Source: JAGOLU01 sp037138475 (GTDB taxonomy: Bacteria; Patescibacteriota; Microgenomatia; UBA1406; GWC2-37-13). From it: DNA of 64,000 bases. Of this stretch, positions 26,751 to 33,774 are shown piece by piece (position 1 is the stretch's first letter; each line of letters begins with the position of its first letter). Location: NCBI GenBank assembly GCA_037138475.1, contig JBAXII010000005.1, positions 8,476 to 72,475 of the forward strand, in the 5' to 3' direction. Both the position numbers and the translations under genes were made by a program. The notes beneath the pieces are model-generated. The model made no database searches and was not told the origin of the DNA. It saw nothing but the letters and a program-made list of their open reading frames with translations.

Positions 26751-26859
26751 ATTGATATTATTTGCAAATTGTAAATTTGCATTGAAAACTGTGTTTTTTA
26801 CCTATTTGTATTTCTACTTAAATTGATATTATTTGTAAATTGTAAATTCGCATTGTAAA
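26751..26859. repeat. Inverted-repeat right flank (two copies)
   Basis: ATTGATATTATTTGCAAATTG (from 26751) and ATTGATATTATTTGTAAATTG (from 26822) are inverted, slightly diverged versions of the left-flank repeat at 26191-26320 (best 21 bases with two mismatches). Confidence 0.75.
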
Positions 26860-26875
26860 TTCTCTTCCCGCCCCT

Positions 26876-27571
26876 ATGCTCCTAAACCCTGACATCGCCC
26901 TCATCGAGTTTTACCCTGGCGTGGGTGGTGATGAATCAAAGATCTGGATGCAGGATCTCATCGAGTCATATACGAAGTTTGCGAATAAGCATGACATGAA
27001 GGTGAGCCAGTACGACGACTTTTCGATCAAGATCAAGGGGCCCAATGCATTTGAGCTTTTTAAAAATGAGATTGGTGTCCATCGCGTGCAACGAATCCCC
27101 GCGACCGAGCGGAAGGGACGCGTCCATACCTCCACCTGCGTCATCATCGTGCTGCCACAAGTGATAAAGTCCGATGTGATCATACCTCCCGGAGACGTGG
27201 ACTGGCAGTTTTTCCGTGCGGGCGGTCATGGAGGGCAAAATGTGAATAAAGTCGCGACTGCGGTCCGCCTCACCCACAAGCCCTCAGGACTCGTCGTCAC
27301 CTGCAGTCGCGAGCGCGAGCAGCTGGCAAATCGGAAGATCGCTATGGACCTGCTCCAGGCGAAGCTCTACGCGCTGGAGGAGGAGAAAAAGAAAGGCGTC
27401 ACGAACTCTCTCATCAAAAATGCTGCGCTTTCGGGCGATAGGTCCGAGAAGATACGCACGTATAACTTCCCCCAAAACCGCCTGACAGATCATCGCCAGG
27501 GTAAAAGCTGGCACAACCTCGACCGCATCATCGAGGAGGGCAAGTGGGAGGAGATATTTCTAGGAATCTAA
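26876..27571 (+). CDS. prfA: Peptide chain release factor 1, short form lacking domain 1
   Basis: This 231-residue protein begins directly in domain 2 (IALIEFYPGVGGDESKIWMQDLI). The stop-codon reading motif is PAT in HRVQRIPATERKGRVHTST, giving RF1 specificity (UAA and UAG). The catalytic motif is GGQ in FRAGGHGGQNVNKV, and the C-terminus has RTYNFPQNRLTDHR. Ordinary RF1 is about 360 residues with an N-terminal helical domain 1 of about 100 residues, which is absent. The 170 bases upstream cannot encode it. It could be a PrfH-like factor, but the PAT and GGQ motifs are fully RF1-like. Confidence 0.88.
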   Translation: MLLNPDIALIEFYPGVGGDESKIWMQDLIESYTKFANKHDMKVSQYDDFSIKIKGPNAFELFKNEIGVHRVQRIPATERKGRVHTSTCVIIVLPQVIKSDVIIPPGDVDWQFFRAGGHGGQNVNKVATAVRLTHKPSGLVVTCSREREQLANRKIAMDLLQAKLYALEEEKKKGVTNSLIKNAALSGDRSEKIRTYNFPQNRLTDHRQGKSWHNLDRIIEEGKWEEIFLGI

Positions 27572-27831
27572 GTACACAATGGATAGTTGATAGTTGAGAA
27601 TTGATAACTGAAGACACACTAGTGATAAAGGCCAAGTCCCAAGACTAAAGTTCCAATCCGCCGAATCGGCGGACCTATTTCTCTATTTCCAATTTCTTCG
27701 TTATCAATTATCAACTGTCAACTCTCTCAGCCAAAGGCTGATCCGCCTCTGGCGGAAGCTATTAGCTCTCAGCTCTAAGCTCAAATCCTCATTGCAAACA
27801 GACGATTTCAGGATATAATGGTGTTTCTGAT

Positions 27832-28131
27832 ATGAAAAGCGACATCCACCCCACATTTCAAGAAGGTATCAAAGTGGCATGCACTGGATGCGGTATGTCT
27901 TTCCTTTCTGGATCGACCAAGCAGTCCATCTCAGTACACGTGTGCTATAAATGTCACCCATTTTACACTGGTGAGCAGAGATTCATCGATACGAAGGGTA
28001 AAGTAGAAAAGTTCCAAAAGAAGATGGAGCAATCAAAGGTATACGCAGCCAAAGTAGCAGAAAAGAAGACAGGGTCAGGTAAGGATCAAAAAGAGACCAA
28101 GTCTCTCCGAGATCTCCTTGCAGGACTCTAA
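27832..28131 (+). CDS. rpmE: Ribosomal protein bL31, zinc type, with C-terminal extension
   Basis: This 99-residue protein begins MKSDIHPTFQ, has a zinc ribbon (CTGCGMSF and CYKCHPFYTGEQRFIDTKGKVEKF), and so is the Cys-containing L31 form. After the usual end near residue 68 it continues with about 30 Lys/Glu-rich residues (KVAEKKTGSGKDQKETKSL), longer than typical L31. TATAAT ends 12 nt before the ATG. It precedes rplJ-rplL. Confidence 0.93.
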   Translation: MKSDIHPTFQEGIKVACTGCGMSFLSGSTKQSISVHVCYKCHPFYTGEQRFIDTKGKVEKFQKKMEQSKVYAAKVAEKKTGSGKDQKETKSLRDLLAGL

Positions 28132-28190
28132 AAACAAATCGTTTGTGTGTTTACACAGACTTCGGGTTTTCGCCCCATAGGTGAATAATA

Positions 28191-28210
28191 AAACTGAATA
28201 TTATCAGTTT
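28191..28210 (+). promoter_or_regulatory. Inverted repeat in the rplJ leader
   Basis: AAACTGA-ATATTA-TCAGTTT forms a seven-base-pair hairpin or operator 17 bases before the rplJ ATG. The loop-side TATTAT could also be the -10 box. L10-L12 operons are often autoregulated through the leader RNA, but I cannot recognise the standard L10 leader fold here. Confidence 0.4.
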
Positions 28211-28227
28211 CCTGGACGAGTAAACTT

Positions 28228-28752
28228 ATGCCAAATTCCAAAAAAATCGCGGTAGTCGATCAACTATCAAAAAACCTTAGCAAAAACCCAAACATCGCTC
28301 TGTTGGGTTTTGATAAAACTCCTCATATCCTCCTGGAGAAGCTCCGCAAGACGCTCGCCACCACTGGCACTCGTCTCTCTGTCGTGAAGTCTTCACTCCT
28401 CGAAAAGGCTATCGAGCACACAAAAGAACTCGAGACCCTAAAGGAAAAGGCGTTCCCTCTCAAAAATACCACCGCTCTCATCCATCTGTCAAATGATGCA
28501 CAGGGAGTACTGAAGTCAATCCTCGAGTTTAGTAAAAAGGAAGCGTCGGTATTTTTCAAAGTCGGATTCCTTGACAACGTAGCGTATGACAAATCTGGAG
28601 TGGAGCGCCTCGCTATGCTGCCCAGTCGTGTGCAGCTGCTCGGCAAGGTCATCGGCTCGCTCAAGAGTCCCATCGGACGCGTAGACAATGCTATCAAGTT
28701 CCCTATGAATTATTTTGTAAACACGCTCAAAGCACGCGTGAACAAAGGCTAA
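28228..28752 (+). CDS. rplJ: Ribosomal protein uL10
   Basis: This 174-residue protein is the base of the L12 stalk: N-terminal rRNA-binding domain (KKIAVVDQLSKNLSKNPNIALLGF, KLRKTLATTGTRLSVVKSSLLEKA) and C-terminal helical tail (AIKFPMNYFVNTLKARVNKG) that binds L12 dimers. It precedes rplL by about 60 bases. The L11 and L1 genes that normally lie upstream are not here. Confidence 0.95.
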   Translation: MPNSKKIAVVDQLSKNLSKNPNIALLGFDKTPHILLEKLRKTLATTGTRLSVVKSSLLEKAIEHTKELETLKEKAFPLKNTTALIHLSNDAQGVLKSILEFSKKEASVFFKVGFLDNVAYDKSGVERLAMLPSRVQLLGKVIGSLKSPIGRVDNAIKFPMNYFVNTLKARVNKG

Positions 28753-28811
28753 CAGTATTTATTTTTATTTATTCATTGTTAATTATTTATTAATTATTCA
28801 TTATTTATCTT

Positions 28812-29207
28812 ATGGCAGACGTAGTACTGAGTGACAAACTCCAAAAAATCGCGTCAGAGATCGAGACTTTGACCGTCGTAGAGGTAGCAGACCTTGCGAA
28901 ATATCTCGAAGAAAAGTTTGGTGTGACTGCAGTAGCAGCCGTCGCCGCTCCCGCCGCAGGTGGTGCAGCAGCAGGTGCAGCAGTTGAGGAGAAGACCGCA
29001 TTTACGGTCGTCATCACTGATGCGGGCGCAAACAAGCTCAACGTCATCAAAACCGTTCGTGAGATCAAGCCAGAGCTTGGACTCATGGATGCAAAGAAAC
29101 TCGTCGAGACAGCAAATGCAGAACTCCTCGTAGATGTCAAAAAAGATGCAGCAGAGGATGCCAAGAAGAAACTCGAGGCAGCCGGTGCAAAAGTGACTGT
29201 AAAATAA
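28812..29207 (+). CDS. rplL: Ribosomal protein bL12 (L7/L12)
   Basis: This 131-residue stalk protein shows an N-terminal dimerisation helix (LQKIASEIETLTVVEVADLAKYLEEKFGV), an Ala-rich hinge (AAVAAPAAGGAAAGAAVEE), and the C-terminal factor-binding domain (FTVVITDAGANKLNVIKTVREI...LGLMDAKKLVE). It recruits translation GTPases. It is the last gene of rplJ-rplL and is followed by a hairpin pair that includes a terminator. Confidence 0.97.
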   Translation: MADVVLSDKLQKIASEIETLTVVEVADLAKYLEEKFGVTAVAAVAAPAAGGAAAGAAVEEKTAFTVVITDAGANKLNVIKTVREIKPELGLMDAKKLVETANAELLVDVKKDAAEDAKKKLEAAGAKVTVK

Positions 29208-29251
29208 TTCACAGTCTTCCGGTCCGCCGATTCGGCGGACCGGAGATCTAA

Positions 29252-29281
29252 ATCCCCCGCCGTATGTCGGGGGATTTTTTT
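29252..29281 (+). terminator. Intrinsic terminator after rplL
   Basis: A G+C-rich hairpin (ATCCCCC...GGGGGAT) is followed by seven to eight T residues. A second hairpin, GGTCCGCCGATTCGGCGGACC at 29221-29241, lies just upstream. Confidence 0.9.
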
Positions 29282-29339
29282 GCCGTCATCTCTGTACTAG
29301 TCAATCATATCGGTTATAGAATGGGTTTTCACCATACAT

Positions 29340-29600
29340 GTCATCTTGAGCGTAGCGTATGCGAAGTCGACCGCGCCTGCCTCGCTCTTGCGAGTGCAAG
29401 GCGGGCAGGAAGATCCCAAGGACACATACACATGAGATTCTTCACTCCGTTCAGAATGACCAGGTAAAAAAATCGTCATCGTATTGGTTGACCATCACTG
29501 GGATGACTTCGCCTCATCGGCGCCGCGCCTGCAACGCTTATGCGTAGCATTGCGGGCAGGGACAAGTCGCTGTCGCTCGTCACTTTATAGACTTTACGGA
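29340..29600. repeat. Intergenic repeat cluster after rplL
   Basis: No gene is seen between the terminator and 29665. Elements present are a TCATCTTGAGCGTAGCG...AGATTCTTCACTCCG...CAGAATGAC composite (29340-29461) and a 48-base element at 29518-29565 shared with 9829-9876. Confidence 0.7.
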
Positions 29601-29652
29601 CTTTTAACAGTATAACCCTATCGTTATACGCTCTACGCTATGCGTTATACGC

Positions 29653-29712
29653 TATACTTTCCCCATGTACTTGATACGTTCTAAAGAGCACTTCTACGCC
29701 ATCCGCCGATAA
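29653..29712 (+). other. -10 box and 15-codon upstream ORF before the GNAT gene
   Basis: TATACT (29653-29658) ends six bases before an ATG at 29665 that opens MYLIRSKEHFYAIRR and stops at 29712. It is in the same frame as the GNAT gene 49 bases downstream. The promoter spacing is ideal for leaderless translation of this short frame, so it may be a leader peptide or the remnant of an N-terminus cut by a stop codon. Confidence 0.45.
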
Positions 29713-29760
29713 GGCTATCCTTCCTTTCTCTCTCAACCTTCATCAATTTTTCACCGCCAT

Positions 29761-30153
29761 ATGAACGTCGTCACACCAGATTTTTCTGATATCAAACAAA
29801 TCGTAGCACTCATAAATGCAGACCCCGCCCATCTCGTCCCGCGTACTGAGGATGAGATAGAAGTCCAGCTATCCCAGTGGCGCGTCATCAAAGTAGATCG
29901 TCAGGTCGTCGCCTGTGGCTGTTTTGACTACTTTTCACCCCGGATCGCGGAGGTGCGCTCAGTCATCGTGCATCCTGACCATAGAGGGCGAGGATATGCG
30001 GATCAGATCATGCAAGTGCTCACCCAAATGGCACTGCCAAACCAACAGGTGTTTGTCGTCACGGCAACGCCTGACTTTTTTCGACGGCACAACTTTAGCG
30101 AGTGTCTGGGAGAAAAATATATCCTATTCTACAAACATGTGATCAAATCCTGA
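29761..30153 (+). CDS. GNAT-family N-acetyltransferase (ArgA-domain-like)
   Basis: This 130-residue protein has a complete GNAT fold. The acetyl-CoA loop is VIVHPDHRGRGYADQIMQVL (R/Q-x-x-G-x-G/A type), preceded by the strand AEVRSVIV, and the end is RRHNFSECLGEKYILFYKHV as in N-acetylglutamate-synthase-like domains. The substrate is unknown: stand-alone ArgA-like domains act on amino acids or other amines. A 15-codon frame with its own -10 box lies in phase just upstream. Confidence 0.85.
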   Translation: MNVVTPDFSDIKQIVALINADPAHLVPRTEDEIEVQLSQWRVIKVDRQVVACGCFDYFSPRIAEVRSVIVHPDHRGRGYADQIMQVLTQMALPNQQVFVVTATPDFFRRHNFSECLGEKYILFYKHVIKS

Positions 30154-30296
30154 CCTATTTTGTCCCCTTGAATTTAGGGTCAATTTTTGTTACTATGGAC
30201 CGTCTCATAAATACAAAGGCACTGCAAATGTGTACCGTGGAGATGTAGTTTTTTTCCATTTCAGTTTGTTTCTTACCACTTTCGCATACCTATACT

Positions 30297-32240
30297 ATGG
30301 CAGAATACGGAGCATCATCAATCGTCGTTCTCGAAGGTCTGGAGCCTGTCCGTAAAAGACCAGGCATGTATATCGGTTCGACCAGTCAGCTCGGCGTAAA
30401 CGAGTGTCTCCGCGAGATCCTGGACAACTCAGTCGACGAGGCCCTTGCGGGATTTGCAAAGCATATCGTGGTGAACTGTGAGAAAAGTGGCTACTATACT
30501 GTCTACGACGATGGCCGTGGCATCCCGACTGACATGCACCCCAAGGAGAAAGTGTCTGCGATGGAGCTCGTGTTTACGAAGCTTCATGCGGGAGGAAAAT
30601 TTGAAGGCTCAGCATACAAGATCTCCGGAGGACTTCATGGAGTCGGTGCATCGGTCGTGAACGCATTGTCAGACCATCTTATCGCCGAAGTCACCCGCGG
30701 AGACAAGTACTACAGTCAGGAGTACAAACGAGGGCTCCCCCTCGGTCCCGTCACCACATCCAAAAAGCAAAAGCTCAACAATCCCTTTGGCAAAGGTACT
30801 GCGGTATCCTTTTATCTAGACAAATCTATATTCAAAGAAACCATAGAGATCAACTACACCGCATTCAAACGCTTGATGAAGGAGCGCGCGTACCTCCATG
30901 CAGGTTTGGATCTAAAGATCGAGAATCTCATACTCAATGAAAAAACTGGCTACTTCTTTGATGGAGGCATCGTCTCGATGATCAATGATTTTAACAGAGG
31001 GAGAAAGGTTCTCCATGATCCTATTTTCTTCCGCAAATCACTTGATGACAAAGAGATCGAGATCGTCATCCAGTACAACGATGGCATGGCTGAAAATGTG
31101 AGCTCTTATGTAAACACGATCAATACCCATGAGGGAGGTACTCATCTCACGGGCTTCCGCACCGCACTAACCAGAGTCATAAACACCTATGCAAAGAAAA
31201 ACCTCTCAGAAAAAGAGTACAAGGAAGCATTTACCTCCGAGGATATTCGTGAGGGTTTGACGGCAGTCATCTATCTCAAAATGTCTTCGATGAATCTGCA
31301 GTTTGAAGGACAAACGAAGGGCAAGCTCGGCAATTCAGAAGTGCAGCCATTTGTGCAATCTGCAACAAATGAGTTTTTAGATGTGTATTTTGAAGAAAAT
31401 CCAAAAGTCGCTCGAGAGATACTCGGGCGTATGGTGCTCTCCCAACGCGCGCGCCTCGCTGCAAAAGCAGCAAAAGATGCGGTGCTGCGCAAAGGTGCAT
31501 TTGAGGGACTTGGTCTCCCAGGCAAGCTCGCCGACTGTCAAGAAAAGGATCCGGTGCTCTCTGAACTTTTCATCGTCGAGGGAGACTCCGCAGGTGGATC
31601 TGCAAAGCAGGGGAGAGACCGCAAAGTCCAAGCGATCCTGCCACTGCGTGGAAAGATTTTGAATACTGAGCGCGCCTACCTCGATAAAGTCCTCGGATTC
31701 AAGGAGCTCAAAGATCTCGTTATCGCTCTGGGTATGGGTATCGGCGAGACGGTTGACTATCAGAAGCTCCGCTATCACAAGGTCGTCATCATGACCGATG
31801 CAGACGTTGACGGTGCACATATCCGCACCCTCATCCTGACCTTCTTCTTCCGCCACCTCCCAGATATCATCGCCAAGGGGCATGTGTATATCGCACAGCC
31901 ACCGCTGTTTAAGGTAGTGCATGGCAAGAAGATGTCCTATGCATTTTCACCTGAAGAGCGTGATAAAGTGATAAATGAATGGGAAAAAGCATCCAGTAAA
32001 GACGGCAAAAAATTTGATCGAGAAACGGTGATTGTCCAGCGCTACAAGGGTCTCGGAGAGATGAACCCAGAACAGCTCTGGGAAACGACGATGAACCCGA
32101 TCAATAGAAGCATGAAGCTCATCGGTATAGAGGACGCACAGGAGGCAGATCAGGTCTTTGCGATGCTCATGGGTGACGAAGTCCCCCCACGAAAGAAGTT
32201 CATTATCACGCACGCGAAGTTGGCAAATCTAGACGTATAG
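30297..32240 (+). CDS. gyrB: DNA gyrase subunit B
   Basis: This 647-residue ATPase subunit drives negative supercoiling with GyrA. It has the GHKL ATP site (ILDNSVDEALAG, DDGRGIPTDMH, GGLHGVGASVVNALS), the transducer domain with its Lys loop (QFEGQTKGKLGN), and the TOPRIM site (EGDSAGGSAKQGRDR and IMTDADVDGAHI). The end QRYKGLGEMNPEQLWETTMNP is typical of gyrase B. TATACT directly abuts the ATG, too close to act as its -10 box, so the real promoter must lie further upstream. Confidence 0.97.
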   Translation: MAEYGASSIVVLEGLEPVRKRPGMYIGSTSQLGVNECLREILDNSVDEALAGFAKHIVVNCEKSGYYTVYDDGRGIPTDMHPKEKVSAMELVFTKLHAGGKFEGSAYKISGGLHGVGASVVNALSDHLIAEVTRGDKYYSQEYKRGLPLGPVTTSKKQKLNNPFGKGTAVSFYLDKSIFKETIEINYTAFKRLMKERAYLHAGLDLKIENLILNEKTGYFFDGGIVSMINDFNRGRKVLHDPIFFRKSLDDKEIEIVIQYNDGMAENVSSYVNTINTHEGGTHLTGFRTALTRVINTYAKKNLSEKEYKEAFTSEDIREGLTAVIYLKMSSMNLQFEGQTKGKLGNSEVQPFVQSATNEFLDVYFEENPKVAREILGRMVLSQRARLAAKAAKDAVLRKGAFEGLGLPGKLADCQEKDPVLSELFIVEGDSAGGSAKQGRDRKVQAILPLRGKILNTERAYLDKVLGFKELKDLVIALGMGIGETVDYQKLRYHKVVIMTDADVDGAHIRTLILTFFFRHLPDIIAKGHVYIAQPPLFKVVHGKKMSYAFSPEERDKVINEWEKASSKDGKKFDRETVIVQRYKGLGEMNPEQLWETTMNPINRSMKLIGIEDAQEADQVFAMLMGDEVPPRKKFIITHAKLANLDV

Positions 32241-32241
32241 A

Positions 32242-32340
32242 AGTCAACAGTCGACAGTCGTTAGTCATTAGTCAAACAATTTAGAAATTCACAAGTCGAC
32301 AATCATTAGTCTTTAGTCGTTAGTCATTAGTCATTAGTCA
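32242..32340. repeat. AGTC-rich repeats left of the second four-helix-bundle gene
   Basis: Units of the type GTCGACAGTCGTTAGTCATTAGTC repeat several times. The right flank (32704-32738) carries the same motif inverted (AGTCTTTAGTCGACAGTCG on the minus strand), so the gene lies between inverted repeats. Confidence 0.8.
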
Positions 32341-32346
32341 GCAAAG

Positions 32347-32700
32347 ATGAAAATTAAATCATTTAGAGACATCATCGCGTGGCAAAAGGCAAAAGCAGTG
32401 TCTCTCGATATATATCTGATTTTTAGAGCTCAGAAGGATTTTGGATTTCGTGATCAGATACAACGATCTTCTATATCTATCATGAATAATATCGCTGAGG
32501 GATTTGCGTTCTCAGACAAGAAGTTTGCTCAGTATTTGGATATATCTATGGGATCGTGTTATGAGACACAGTCAATGTTGGAGATTGCCAAGGAGCTGAA
32601 CTATATCGAGGAGAATAAGTGTGCGTCACTCCTCATGCAGTGCGAGGAGATTGCAAAAATTTTAACAGGATTATCAAAAAGCTTAAGTCGTATTAGCTAA
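32347..32700 (+). CDS. Four-helix-bundle protein (23S rRNA intervening-sequence family), copy 2
   Basis: This 117-residue protein starts MKIKSFRDIIAWQKAKAVSL and has the family core RDQIQRSSISIMNNIAEGFAF...FAQYLDISMGSCYETQSMLEIAKEL. It is much closer to copy 3 at 33340 than to copy 1. It lies between gyrB and ppa and is bounded by inverted AGTC repeats. Function unknown; the family is linked to 23S rRNA intervening sequences and, in Avd form, to diversity-generating retroelements, neither of which is visible here. Confidence 0.9.
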   Translation: MKIKSFRDIIAWQKAKAVSLDIYLIFRAQKDFGFRDQIQRSSISIMNNIAEGFAFSDKKFAQYLDISMGSCYETQSMLEIAKELNYIEENKCASLLMQCEEIAKILTGLSKSLSRIS

Positions 32701-32703
32701 TTT

Positions 32704-32738
32704 CTGTCGACTGACGACTGTCGACTAAAGACTATTCT
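32704..32738. repeat. Inverted AGTC repeat, right flank of copy 2
   Basis: TGTCGACTGACGACTGTCGA and the following bases are the reverse complement of the repeat type at 32242-32340. Confidence 0.75.
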
Positions 32739-32739
32739 T

Positions 32740-33258
32740 ATGGATATTTCAAAACTTTCCCCCGGAGACAAGGCGCCAGAAATCGTGCTTGCTATCATAG
32801 AAATTCCTGAAAAATCAGATATCAAATACGAGCTCGACAAAGACACGGGACTCATCATGGCAGATCGTTTTCTCCATGGATCAAATATGTTCCCGTTTAA
32901 CTACGGATTTATCCCCGGCACAATGACAGGTGACGGAGATCCTACAGACATCATCGTCATTTCGAGTTCTACCATGGCCCCAGGTACAGGTATAAAAGTC
33001 CGTCCCATCGGTATGCTCGAGATGCAAGACGAAGAAGGCCCAGACGCCAAAATCATCGCAGTACCTGTCTCCAAGGTTGATCCTTTTTATGCGCATGTAA
33101 ATGACATATCAGATATTGATGAGCCCACACAGCTCAAGATCAAGCATTTCTTTGACACCTACAAACTCCTTGAAAAGGGAAAGTTCGTAAAGACAGGAAA
33201 GTTTGTGGGCAAAGAAGCAGCGTATGAAGAGATAAAGAAAAGCGTGGTGAGTGCATGA
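32740..33258 (+). CDS. ppa: Inorganic pyrophosphatase, family I (soluble)
   Basis: This 172-residue enzyme hydrolyses pyrophosphate to phosphate and pulls biosynthetic reactions forward. Active-site segments are visible: IKYELDKDTG, FPFNYGFIPGTM, GDGDPTDIIV with the metal-binding Asp cluster, and EGPDAKIIAVPVSKVDP. Length fits the bacterial hexameric type. It lies between two four-helix-bundle genes in the gyrB-gyrA interval. Confidence 0.95.
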   Translation: MDISKLSPGDKAPEIVLAIIEIPEKSDIKYELDKDTGLIMADRFLHGSNMFPFNYGFIPGTMTGDGDPTDIIVISSSTMAPGTGIKVRPIGMLEMQDEEGPDAKIIAVPVSKVDPFYAHVNDISDIDEPTQLKIKHFFDTYKLLEKGKFVKTGKFVGKEAAYEEIKKSVVSA

Positions 33259-33264
33259 TCCATT

Positions 33265-33307
33265 GTTTGTAAAGTTTATAATGCTATAAAGTTTCTAAAG
33301 TTCTGAG
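33265..33307. repeat. TAATGCTATAAAGTTT inverted repeat, left flank of copy 3
   Basis: TATAATGCTATAAAGTTTCT is matched in inverted orientation at 33735-33767 (22 bases, two mismatches). The same motif also occurs in other gaps (for example 18310, 37325, 53581). Confidence 0.65.
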
Positions 33308-33339
33308 GTTGTGTTGATGATACGAGTGCAAATTATCCT

Positions 33340-33708
33340 ATGAATAAGAAGATTGAGAAATTTGAAGATATTGTTGCGTGGCAAAATGCACGCATCTTGA
33401 CCCAAGATATATATGCACTTTTTCGACTGAATAAGGACTTTGGATTTAAAGACCAGATTCAACGTGCGGCTGTTTCAGTCATGAGTAATATCGCCGAAGG
33501 ATATGAGAGACAGAGTAATAAAGAGTTTGCGCAATTCTTGTATATTGCTAAAGGTTCATGCGCAGAAATTCGTTCGCTTTTGTGCATTGGAAGAGATCTA
33601 AAATATATCACTGAAGAGCAATTTATAAAGTTAAATTCCGCATCGCTCGTCATTTCAAAACTTATATCAGGATTTATTACATATATTCGCAAATCCGTAG
33701 TCTCATAA
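33340..33708 (+). CDS. Four-helix-bundle protein (23S rRNA intervening-sequence family), copy 3
   Basis: This 122-residue protein starts MNKKIEKFEDIVAWQNARIL and carries FKDQIQRAAVSVMSNIAEGYERQSNKEFAQFLYIAKGSCAEIRSLL, the classical family core. It is a close paralogue of copy 2, only about 640 bases upstream across ppa. Inverted repeats flank it. The role is unknown. Confidence 0.92.
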   Translation: MNKKIEKFEDIVAWQNARILTQDIYALFRLNKDFGFKDQIQRAAVSVMSNIAEGYERQSNKEFAQFLYIAKGSCAEIRSLLCIGRDLKYITEEQFIKLNSASLVISKLISGFITYIRKSVVS

Positions 33709-33734
33709 TCACTCAAGCGCTCAAAGAGCATGAT

Positions 33735-33767
33735 AGCTTTACAAACTTTATAGCATTACAACTATAG
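33735..33767. repeat. Inverted repeat, right flank of copy 3 (overlaps gyrA promoter)
   Basis: CTTTACAAACTTTATAGCAT with the following bases mirrors 33265-33307. Its end overlaps TATAGT (33763-33768), the likely gyrA -10 box, six bases before the ATG. Confidence 0.65.
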
Positions 33768-33774
33768 TACTTTT

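Noticed and set aside
26704..26876. Frameshifted domain 1 of release factor 1 upstream of prfA
   Set aside because: The gap is short, AT-rich and made of inverted repeats; it cannot encode about 100 residues in any frame.
28132..28227. Classical L10 leader RNA
   Set aside because: A small inverted repeat is present, but I could not draw the full conserved leader fold, so only the repeat is reported.
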